A stretch of DNA of 64,000 nt from Tetracentron sinense. Taxonomy: Eukaryota; Streptophyta; Magnoliopsida; Trochodendrales; Trochodendraceae. A program made the translations under genes and the position numbers. Positions 22,531 to 31,468 of the stretch are shown piece after piece. Location of the stretch: assembly GCA_015143295.1 (NCBI GenBank), contig CM026557.1, positions 21,981,760-22,045,759 on the forward strand. The letters run 5' to 3'. Under the pieces are notes generated by a model that was given only the letters and a program-made list of their open reading frames with translations, ran no database searches and was not told the origin of the DNA. Each line of letters opens with the position of its first letter. The first letter of the stretch is position 1.

Positions 22531-22801
22531 TGTAGTACGCAGAAGCCTCTAACAAATAATGTGAATGGATGCTATAACAAAAAAAAAACACAATAAACAA
22601 GATAAACATGGCTCACTTATCATAGGGCTACATTCACAGTCGAATCGATCCAAATATACCTCCACTAATGAAAGAGAAGATTATAAGAGAACAGATAAAC
22701 AAGAATACACAAGATCAAAGACTCTACCACAACTCTTGAAAGGCTCTCACACAGCCCACAATTCATTGTTCACTTTCTCAACCTCTATCTTAACCAATTC
22801 T

Positions 22802-24448
22802 TAGACCTGTCAAAAAGGCTTGCATTGAAGGGTACCCATCCCGACCTGACTTGTCCAAACCCGCCAAAGTCTGGCCCTCTTGCCCTTGGGTCGGCAGGGC
22901 CCAAGTCTACGAAGCCCTTCCTCTGTAGGGCTAGGCTAGGGGGCACCCCTGCCTGGCCCCCCCTACTTTATTAAGATACTTATTAATTTTAGGTTATTTA
23001 CTAATATGCCCCATTAATGATTAGAAATTAGGGTTAATTTTGAATTTCGTAACTTAAGACCATTAAAAATATCGAGTGTAAACCCTAACACAACACTATT
23101 CATGTTTCGAAAATCTCAAACCCTAAAGGCTCTTAGCTCTGTGTTGTGCCTCTTCAAATCTTCACCTCTTCAAGCTTTTCCTCTCCTAGTCTCATCCTCA
23201 GGAGATCACTCGATCAACGATTGCTCTCTCTTAGGAGATCTCTAAGTGGTGCTCTCTCTCAGTCTCAAGAGATCACTCGATAAACGATTGCTCTCTCCCA
23301 GGAGATCTCTGTCTCAGATTATTGCTGTCAGATCAAGCTCACAGCCACCACCAGCCACCATTAGTCCACCACCCTCCTATGGCTATAGTGCACATTTTTG
23401 TTACTTGTTAGCCAGTAAGCAGTAGCCACCGAACTCTAACTCTAACCCTAACCCTAACCCTAACCCTACTGCTCTCAGTGCTCAGAGCCTCAGACGGTCA
23501 GACCAAACTCTAACCCTTTAAAACTAAAACCCTTGAATAGTCTCCGACCAAACCCCATCCCTAACCCCCTAAATTTTCCCTTTCTGAATTTCTAAAACCC
23601 TAAGTCCCTAACCCAATAACCCTACTACCCTAGTTAGTTTTTAATTCTATTTTTATTAGAAATCCAGAAATTCCAAGTCCCTAACCTTAGGTGTTTCCGT
23701 GTTGATCCATAAACCTTTAGGAGTCCCAAACCCTACCCCTTATTCTCTAATAGACTGATACTGTAGTTCCTTAATTTTTCTGTTTTTATAAATTATGATT
23801 AACTTACTGTCATTTTGATGATTAACTTACTGAAACTCTGTCTCTGATAATCATTTACTTCATTTGATTCAATTCTGTAATTTTAATTATGATACCCTAG
23901 TTTCTATTCTGATTTGAGAATACTCTTTTGACTGTTGAGTTTGATAATCTGATTCGGATTTTTAGTTTGATAATTTGAATTGAGAATACTATTCTGATTT
24001 TGTTGTAACCCTGAATATTGTTTAGGATAACTGATTCAAATTTTTAGTTTTTGTTCTGATATGAGATTACCATTCTGATTTTTGAGTTTGATAATCTGAT
24101 TCGTATTATGTTTGCCTGTCACTGACAAGGAAAAAAAATTAACTTTGTCATTGCTCTTTTTGTTGCAATGTCAGTTCCAAAACAGGATAAAAGAGGAGCC
24201 ATTTCCATGTCAGGTTGACAGTCGGTGTAGAAAAAAAATCTTGTCATCTCAGATAACAAAAAGAATTCCGCTCTTTCTTCCGGCCCTTTGGCCAGCCTCG
24301 GCCCTAACCACTAAGGGCATTGCTAGGGCCCAATCAATCCTAACCCTTGAAGGGCTAGGGTTAGGCTAGGGCCCTACTCTTATAGGGAAGGGTATGGCTA
24401 GCGATGACCCTGACCTTGCCCCTACCCGGCCCTTTGACAGCCCTACGA
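22802..24448. mobile_element. hAT-like non-autonomous element nested in the solo LTR
   Basis: It begins TAGACCTGTCAAAAAGGC and ends in the reverse complement of TAGGGCTGTCAAAGGGCC. Its GC-rich shoulders (CGGCCCTTTGGCC, GGCTAGGGGGCACCCC) are common in plant hAT MITEs. The flanks (CCAATTCT and CGATTCTC) are only a poor 8-bp match. The interior has a 2-copy repeat (GATCACTCGATCAACGATTG at about 23205 and GATCACTCGATAAACGATTG at about 23271) and a telomere-like tract. Confidence 0.6.
23443..23466. repeat. Short interstitial telomere-like repeat (TAACCC)4
   Basis: Four perfect TAACCC units, preceded by two CTAACT variants. This is the 6-base (TTAGGG) type, not the 7-base TTTAGGG type usual in plants. 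The tract is short and lies in CCCTAA-rich DNA, so it may be chance. Confidence 0.6.
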
Positions 24449-25682
24449 TTCTCCACAAGAATCCGATAACTGCTCAAGCGGAACCCAATTCCGCTTGAGC
24501 TGAATCCCGCATAACAAAACCCTTGAGAATCCATTGCAAACCGCTCAAGCAACTTCCCGTCTCCGTTTGAGCGGAGTAGATCTTGAATTTTGAATCCTTT
24601 TCATAAGTCCTTTTAGGTACAAAGGACGAACCGATACTCTCCCACATTGAGAGCACACCGAACCAACACTCTCCTACATTGAGAGCACACAGAGATAAGT
24701 CGTGAGTACGCTCTTCTTTTCAAGAGATACACTAGGGCTCTCCATGAATGCAACCCTGCTCCCCATGTAGACCCCACCCCACCCCACCCCTCTCCTCACA
24801 TCCTTAGCTTTTTCTCCTCCTCTTGGTTGGTTGGTTTTCAAATAAGCCTCCACCCTATGCCTATTTATAAGCACAAAACAATTCCTAGACCAATGAGGAA
24901 TTACGCCCCAAAACAAATCCAAGTCCAATTAGGACTTTCTCAAAATCTAATTCCAAACCAATTAGGAATTACCTAAATTCTAATCCCAAACAAATTAGAT
25001 ATCCTAAAATTGTAATCCAACAAATAACTCCTAAGTAATAGAGTTACACCCAAAATAGAATTGTACCCAATCTAGAATTCTAGGCAATTCCCGACACAAA
25101 CTACCTCCCAATTCCTAAGGAAAAGTTGCTCACGACAAAGCACCTTTTGTCCTCTGTGAAGGAGAATACACCCAAAATCCTATAAGCACCTCATTTTTGT
25201 ACCCTTGTAGGGCTTACAAGACCTCCTATAACCTACCAGAAGATCCCTTGTGAGCGTCATTTTTGCATCCTCTACATTCTCTTTCCATCCCTCATATCAC
25301 AATCCCCTAAAACCACTCCCTTTTTAAAGGTGCCACATCATCACCTCTAGAATTCTAAGGGTTGGAATATGGAGATCAAAGAAGAAAGTCTTATTTCTTT
25401 ATATTATAGTATAGATATGATTTAGTGTACGGGTTCTCCCAAAGTGCACTCCTACTCCCAAATCCTAATTGTTTAACTCAATAATTAAACAGTTAGGATT
25501 AGAGCTGATGTGGCTTTAGAAATGACAAAATAAGCCATGCCAAATCCTGACCCTTAGTGGTTAATTATAAATGGTTAGGATTAGGGAGTATATTGTGGAG
25601 TACCCATAAACTGACTCTATATGAATTAGGCAGTGATTAGCCCACCACGCATTTGACTATGTAGTCAAATGCCATGTCCACT

Positions 25683-26060
25683 TGTCCCTTTAACACACCT
25701 TTAACTATGATTAAGCTTAACCCTCAGGGGTGTAGCCTAGTGGTTGAAGGATGAACCATAAACCCAGAGGTCTCGAGATCGAATCAGGTCTCGAGATCGA
25801 ATCTGGGCTCCCCTCAATATCGGATGTATCAGGTGGGGGATTCCCTATGCATCACGTGGGATTAGTCTGAGCCTGGCCCAGGATACCCACATTATAAAAA
25901 AAAAAAACTTGGTTAAGCTTAAGAAAATTAAGATGAATATTTTTGTTTTGTTTTGAAATTTAAAAATCCAGTTTAGATTGCTTAACCCTAGGATTGAATG
26001 AATCTTAACCACAGTTGATGTGTGTTAAAAAGAGGGGCATGGACCAATGAGAACCGCACA
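25683..26060. repeat. FB foldback element split by a SINE
   Basis: The left arm is TTGTCCCTTTAACACACCTT...GATTAAGCTTAA. The right arm is GGTTAAGCTTAAG, then TAGATTGCTTAACCCTAGG, TTAACCACAGTTGATG and GTTAAAAAGAGGGGC. An outer palindrome CATTTGACTATGTAGTCAAATG lies at about 25649 and again (with TATAG) at about 26070. The SINE at 25721-25912 sits inside. Confidence 0.65.
25721..25912 (+). mobile_element. tRNA-derived SINE (family S1) with doubled B box
   Basis: An exact 10-bp target duplication TTAAGCTTAA flanks it (25711-25720 and 25913-25922). The A box GTGTAGCCTAGTGG lies at 25730-25743. The B box region AGGTCTCGAGATCGAATC occurs twice in tandem (25768-25785 and 25786-25803). It ends in A12 followed by CTTGG. 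It is absent from block A. Confidence 0.88.
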
Positions 26061-26350
26061 TTTGACTATATAGTCAAATGTGGCGGTAAGTTCAACATTT
26101 CCCCTATTAATTAACTTTTAAAAGAGTAACTAGATTTTTAAAGGACAAGTATGTGTTACCATTCATTGTGAAGATGAATACCATTCACCATGTCTACATT
26201 GAGCACTTCTTTTCTTTCCATGTTTGTTCTCCACCCTTAAATGTCATGAGCACTACCACACAATCCCTTTTCTTTGAGGAAGAACATGTGTTGGGGTCCG
26301 ACTCACTTTTCAGCCTCGTATTTTAGGAACCACTCTTATTTACTTTTTTT

Positions 26351-26446
26351 TGTAACAGTGGGTTAACCGAGTGGTAGTGTATCCCCTCACTAGGAGGGAG
26401 GTTCCAGGGATTCAATTCCAAGGGGTGCGTTGGGTTGTCTTGCCAC
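26351..26446 (+). mobile_element. tRNA-like SINE (family S2), copy B
   Basis: The A-box-like TTAACCGAGTGG (26363-26374) and a B-box-like GTTCCAGGGATTCAATTCC match the copy at 18950-19050. It was present before the A/B duplication. Confidence 0.6.
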
Positions 26447-26596
26447 TAGGGGTGGGCATGAGCCATTCAAACTCGTGCTCGATCGGATTGAAACACCATT
26501 TTGAAGCCTGTTTAGTAACACCATTTTGAAGCCTGTTTAGTAAACAAGCCGAGCGTGAACACCTTTGTATTTGGCGAGTTAAAAGGTCGGCATGCT

Positions 26597-26630
<34 letters not shown>

Positions 26631-26800
26631 TTAATAATATATATAAATTTACAATATATATTAAAAATATAATAACAATATATGTAAATATATAACATAA
26701 ATACTTCTAAAAGGTCATTTTTAAAATTAATAATATATTATACATTTTTAAAAATTAATTATATTTTAATTGAGTTTGTTAAAAGCTCGATACCAACCCA
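26447..26800. mobile_element. hAT-type MITE, copy B
   Basis: It starts TAGGGGTGGGCATGAGCC after CTTGCCAC, as in block A. The right end is more degraded (AAAGCTCGATACCAACCC). It is longer than copy A because of a (TA)n run at about 26598-26616 and a direct repeat AACACCATTTTGAAGCCTG at 26489 and 26517. It lies about 800 bp upstream of the copy B gene. Confidence 0.65.
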
Positions 26801-27119
26801 CCACCCTTAGCCAAGCTTTTAATGCTAGGCCTTCATTGACAGATAGTAACACTATTGACACTTGGATTGTACCCATAAAAAAGACTTTCAAATAAATAGA
26901 AAAAATGAGCTAATTTTCAAAAAAAAAATAAAAAAATTGATTAGATGGACGGTTATGGTTGAAGGGTCATTAATTGGGTTAAGTTCAATTTGCAGTTTCA
27001 ATCCGTTAATAAACAGGGGCTGGGTTTGGTTTGGTTCGGTAGCAGTATTATCAAACCCAAATCCAATCCATTCCCAGTTCCCTCACCCTTCGATTCGGAG
27101 GCTGTTCATGGGTCTCTGA

Positions 27120-27455
27120 ATTCTAGGTTAGATTAGTTGTACTTAGAATGGTGACCTTGTCTCAATCATACATTTGTCCTACATATGTAGAAGAGCAGTA
27201 ATCTCCTCCTCCCGAGGAGGAGGGGAGGGATGCATCTGACCTCTCACAAAGCCCCTTTAACTGCCCTTGAACCCTGGTTAACAAGTTTTAACCCTTAATA
27301 TTGTTAATTTCTCTAAATAGCAAGGTTTGATTCTTTAACTCTAGAGGTTAGTGATTTTTAACCACAGTTAAAGAGGACACATGGCGAGTTTTAAGAGAGG
27401 AAGGGATTATTCTATAATGTAGAGATATCCAAGCTAGTAAGTTAGGAGGTTTAAA
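27120..27455. mobile_element. Foldback-type insertion in the copy B promoter region
   Basis: Block A runs straight from GAGGCTGTTGATGAGTCCC to ATGTTTTCCTCC. Block B has about 335 extra bases between those phrases. They include the FB words CCTGGTTAACAAG and TTAACCACAGTTAAAGAGG and a palindrome CTCCTCCTCCCGAGGAGGAG at about 27206-27225. It lies 60-400 bp upstream of the TATA box at 27513. Confidence 0.65.
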
Positions 27456-27512
27456 CTCCCATGTTTTCCTCCACACCACCAGCCCCTTAAACTCCTCTAA
27501 GGCTCATAACCC

Positions 27513-27520
27513 TATAAATA
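27513..27520 (+). promoter_or_regulatory. TATA box of the copy B peptide gene
   Basis: TATAAATA, 82 bases before the start codon at 27602, in a context shared with copy A, which has TGTAAATA. Confidence 0.7.
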
Positions 27521-27601
27521 ACAATATATCCCTCTCTTTTGCATTGACACAGCTACAGCTCCTCTTTCTTGGAAGAAGAAGGTTTAAAGAAAGAAGTTAA
27601 G

Positions 27602-27859
27602 ATGGGTTGCAACAAAGTAGTAGTGGCAATGCTCGTCATGGCTATGTTAATGATGTGTGTCTCCTCCGATCCAGAGAATATAGGCGAATTAGGGATTTTA
27701 TGCATCTACGGGAATTGCATGCCTGTGTGCATGGCCAATGGTGCTCCTAAGTCCACCTATGAAAAATGCCTTGATTCATGCATTCAGATTTGCAGGCACC
27801 TTCTACGTAATTTGTCAGATGAGATGATCAAAAATTTCCCTCCTTCGAAAATCAACTAG
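27602..27859 (+). CDS. Small secreted cysteine-rich peptide, thionin-like (copy B)
   Basis: An 85-residue precursor paralogous to 19781-20044. The signal peptide MGCNKVVVAMLVMAMLMMCV is followed by a short acidic spacer and six cysteines in the pattern C-x4-C-x3-C-x12-C-x3-C-x3-C, one residue longer in the middle loop than copy A. The C-terminus (FPPSKIN) parallels KIPKFPYLKIN. An in-frame ATG at 27569 would add 11 residues (MEEEGLKKEVK). The MGC start is preferred because a charged extension would spoil the signal peptide and copy A lacks it. The TATA box and the AATAAA at 27950 are intact. The sequence between signal peptide and first cysteine differs strongly from copy A while signal and cysteines are kept. 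Defence function is inferred from family resemblance only. Confidence 0.8.
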   Translation: MGCNKVVVAMLVMAMLMMCVSSDPENIGELGILCIYGNCMPVCMANGAPKSTYEKCLDSCIQICRHLLRNLSDEMIKNFPPSKIN

Positions 27860-27949
27860 AATTACTTTTATTAACCATAACTGCATTTAGCAGCTTGTAC
27901 TGAACTCTCTGTCGTACTACCTATTGTGTGTATGATTCTTGGATCACTC

Positions 27950-27955
27950 AATAAA
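27950..27955 (+). terminator. Polyadenylation signal, copy B gene
   Basis: AATAAA in the conserved phrase TTGGATCACTCAATAAAATA, 91 bases after the stop codon. Confidence 0.65.
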
Positions 27956-27970
27956 ATAACAAAAGGGACC

Positions 27971-28319
27971 ACCCCTTCTTGATTACTTTTGCTATATCTT
28001 CTGTACTAACTAATATAGAGGATCCCCGTCTTCAATATGTAGATTGAATCTTTTGTAATTCTAAAACTACTCTTTGCTCTTGTCTCTTTTTCTTTTCTTC
28101 TTATATATTTTATTTCTCTTTCTGATCTTATCTTACCGTATATAATGAGAATTCCCCCCTTAAAACTGTAGATGAAGTTTTTCATAATTCTCAAACTATC
28201 CTTCTCATGATCATTATATAAGACAAACACTTGATTTGCTTAATTCTCACACTATCCCTTACTCATCTAACTATCTATAAATAGTAGACTTGAAATTCTC
28301 TACAGTTATAACCCGACTC
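27971..28319. other. Intergenic, no gene seen
   Basis: Holds two similar phrases (CTTCAATATGTAGATTGAATCTTTTG-like at 28030 and CTTAAAACTGTAGATGAAGTTTTTC-like at 28158), each followed by TAATTCT and AAACTA, which suggests a decayed 130-bp tandem repeat. Confidence 0.4.
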
Positions 28320-28560
28320 TTTGGTGGCTAGTTATGTATGCCACTGAGGCCGCCATGTGTCCCTTTTAACATTCTTGAATTGTGGTTAAGATTCATTCAC
28401 CTTAGGGTTCACCCACTTATCTTTGGATTTTAAAACAAATATGTAAAAAAAAGTTAACCCTAGGAGTTAGTAAATTTTAATTAGGGTTTATTTTTCTAAA
28501 AACTAAGGTTAGATGGTTGAATCCTAGGGTTAGGACTTTTGTTGTTGGTTTTATTAATTC
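28320..28560. repeat. FB foldback fragment
   Basis: GCCGCCATGTGTCCCTTTTAAC, TTGTGGTTAAGATTCATTCACC, CTTAGGGTTCACCCAC and, further on, AAAACTAAGGTTAGATGG are the arm words of the family. The right arm is incomplete. Confidence 0.55.
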
Positions 28561-29316
28561 AAAATTACATTCAATAGCCATAATTCCTTAATCAATTGGG
28601 CTAAGATGTGCTACACAAAATACTTCTTGAAGATAGTTAGAGCCTCCTGTTTGTATAAAGGAATATGGTAACTCTATTCCAAAATCCAACCTGACCTGAA
28701 ATCAATCTGTTCATCTACAAATATGCACTATCTGGTAAGAACTGTACATGCATTAATCTATTTTAGAGTGGTTATATGTTAATTTGAATTAAATTAGTCC
28801 CAATTAAGGTACTAAATTTTAGAGTTATTTTTAGTAAAAATAATTTGCAGAATATATAAACTAGAATAAGCTATCACAATATGTGATGTCAAACAAAATC
28901 ACACCAAGAAAGTAATTCTAACATAGTTCTAGAGTTAGATCTGTATGTCTTCTGACTAACCAAATTTCAGATAATAGACTGTTTGGTTATAGCACTATCT
29001 AAAGGCTGTTTGGTAACAATGCTTAAATGATTGGTGTATTTCTACACTAACTGGACTACCCTATTCTTTTTTATGTTTGGTAATAGACGATCAACTAGTA
29101 CTCCATATAGGCTTTTCAAATTATGCTCCAAAACAAGGGTAATCTATTTTTTTGTTCTAGAACACTTGATATCCAATCCAATGATTGGTTATCTCTGGTC
29201 CGGATATTCTTGTCTAAGTCTTCTTAAACCTTGAGATGGGCTTCAGATCTCTAATGGAGATTTGATCTTTTCCTCTGATTCGGGAATTTTTTCTAGGATC
29301 AATCCAATAAATGTCT
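28561..29316. other. Intergenic, no gene seen
   Basis: AT-rich. GGCTGTTTGGTAACAATGC (about 29003) recalls MITE ends but has no visible partner. The CACTA element starts at 29317. Confidence 0.5.
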
Positions 29317-29865
29317 CACTACAAGAAATTGGCTCATCGCTCATGGTTTTTATCCATAATCATAGATCATTAATCATTGTTATAGCGAGTAGAATGAACT
29401 GTACCTTTCGACGTATAATCGTAAGTGATATCAAATATCACGATTATTTAACCGTGATTATATATGTAAATTAATCGAGATTATACATTCAAAATACAAT
29501 CGTTTCAGATTCATCGTACAATCATGGTTTGACAATTAACAGTGATTGTTTAAAATTAAAAGTTCATGGAGTTTTAATAAACCGTGATCATTGATTTTTT
29601 TTCCATGATTTTCCTCCATTTTATTTTCCAGTTAAAATCCTCATTCATACAACCCCTACCACCTGTAACTTCTCACAACCACTTCTAAATTTTTACATGA
29701 ATACAAAAAGCATTCATTCATCTACACACTAATTTGCTAAGTATAAAATAAATTAATCTCCACCATGAATAATATAACAACAAAAATTAAACTATATTTT
29801 AATTAATTAATGGAAATTTGTTTACAGTGTGATCAGAATACATATATGCACAAATTATAATTAAT

Positions 29866-30717
29866 CTAAAAAATAACACTTCTCAAGTATTTAGTCAAAT
29901 CATTTTTAAGTCTTTCTATTGTTTTATCACTATATGGTTCATCACTCGTAACAAAATAATCATCAATCTTCTCATGTATTTGTATATTTTTGTTGGTGAT
30001 GATATCCCTCAAGTACAATATGGTATAGTAACCACATTCACAGTTACATTTTTTACTGGGACACTACAAAAAAGTTATGATAATGAATGAAATGTTAGTT
30101 ATGTTTAATACATAAAATTTATGAAACAATAATTAAAATGACTAATTAATGTCGAACGTACCTTAATATTAATAAATTTTGTTCTTGTGGGTTTATTCTT
30201 GTCTTTTAAAAAACTCAACTTAATATCAAATTATGATAGTAACTTGATCAATTAAATAAAGGTAGTACAAAACATAAACATAGATGTAAAATATGTGAAG
30301 GCTAGGAAATAAATTACTTACTCATTGAGGACCTTTATAATTTCTAAGCGTGCATATATGCCTAAATGCAATGAATCCAACCAGTACATTGAAATTGTTC
30401 CTAGAAAGATTAAACACAAACATTAGTGTTTCCTGCAATTGAATAATGAAATCCAAAATTATAATTTTAAATGAACACTCAATTTTAAGAATTAGTAATT
30501 ATAAGTAACAAAATAATATGAGATCTAGATGTAGCTAGAGACTTACCCAACATTATAATATATGACGAGTACTTGGTCATCATTAGCTAAGACCAATTTA
30601 CTTATTATCGATAATTCAGCACTAGTAGTATTTACAGTTTGTTCAGGGTTAATAAACATATACCTACGTTCCTTCTTTCTATCCCACAAATAACTCCTTA
30701 TTTTTCTGAAATAAATA
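29866..30717 (-). pseudogene. Ulp1-like (C48) cysteine protease fragment, multi-exon
   Basis: Ulp1 proteases remove SUMO-like modifiers. Minus-strand pieces in order: 30547-30717 (RKIRSYLWDRKKERRYMF ... LVLANDDQVLVIYYNVG), about 30323-30400 (ISMYWLDSLHLGIYARLE), 30162-30202 (KNKPTRTKFINIK, ending at a GTACG donor) and 30063-29866 (CPSKKCNCECGYYTILYL, with a TTTTTTGTAG acceptor, ending in a stop). YWLDSL should hold the catalytic aspartate and CECGYY the catalytic cysteine. The histidine-tryptophan segment between YYNVG and YWLDSL is missing and the frames do not splice cleanly, so it is probably dead. Further minus-strand coding-like sequence (about 30780-31020) may be an upstream exon. Ulp1 genes are known as cargo of plant DNA transposons, chiefly MULEs. 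Here it lies outside the MULE boundaries. Confidence 0.7.
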
Positions 30718-31468
30718 ACAATTCAAATTGTAAGTCATAAAGTTATAATAATAGAAATGCAAACAAAATCTTAATTAATTCTTGAGTTGTTTCTGCTTAT
30801 GTTTAGCAAAATCAAATTTGCAGTGACGTCTTTTTTTGTACGCAAGTTCGTGACATCTTGCCGTATGATATATGTCGATGAAGTAAGTATTTGACTAAAG
30901 ATAGCAGCATCAAATGTTATTAGTGAAAGTCCACCATTACTTATTTTCTCATCAAATCAATGACTAAAATTTTCAAAGAATTTTTCAATTGGTTGTGCAG
31001 CTTCAACCTAAGATATGTGAAATTTATTAACTCAATATCGACAATATTATCCAAAACATTTATACAACAACTAACAAATAATTATAGCAAATTAAAGTAA
31101 CATATTGTAATAACATATCTAGCAATCATCTTAGTCATTAATTGTGTTAACTCTTCTATTTACATACCATGTGACATGAGCTACCAGCAGATGATTGTGC
31201 TCTTAGTACTTCTGAATTAAGAGCAATCATCTTAGTCATTAATTATGCTAACTCTTACTTCATAAGTCGTAATTAACGGATTTGGTTATCATTTCTTCCA
31301 TTTTCAACACTTTTTATTTGAGTTGTTAAATTTCGTGCATGTGTTGCTTCTTTAATTGTTCTTGAGTAAGATATTGAGTATTTTAAGCTAAATATTCTAA
31401 TTATTTTGTTTAGAAATAAAAATATCTATTTAAAATTTCAATCACCATCAATACTCATAATTTTTCTT

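Larger units (their letters stand above)
22531..25095 (-). mobile_element. Solo LTR (minus strand) containing a nested hAT-like element
   Basis: It begins TGTAGTACGCAG and ends AATTCCCGACA, flanked by CAACC (22526-22530) and CAAAC (25096-25100), a 5-bp duplication with one change. Block A at 17760-17775 is the empty site. On the minus strand a promoter-like CTTATAAATAGGC lies at about 24859-24871, in Copia-LTR-like context. Without the nested 1.65 kb the LTR is about 0.9 kb. It holds inverted words GCTCAAGCGGAA...TTCCGCTTGAGC at 24471-24500 and again near 24540-24578. Confidence 0.75.
21931..27970 (+). repeat. Segmental duplication, block B (partner of block A)
   Basis: Block A sequence is recovered in order after removing the solo LTR 22531-25095, the SINE 25721-25912 and the insertion 27120-27455. 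It carries the second cysteine-rich peptide gene. It starts slightly further left than block A, which is cut by the CACTA fragment at 17260. Confidence 0.82.

Noticed and set aside
24361..24928. Three overlapping short minus-strand frames
   Set aside because: They lie in the transcribed part of a solo LTR and its nested element and show no domain.
27569..27601. Upstream in-frame ATG giving an 11-residue extension of the copy B peptide
   Set aside because: The charged extension would precede a clean signal peptide and is not conserved in copy A, so the MGC start is preferred.
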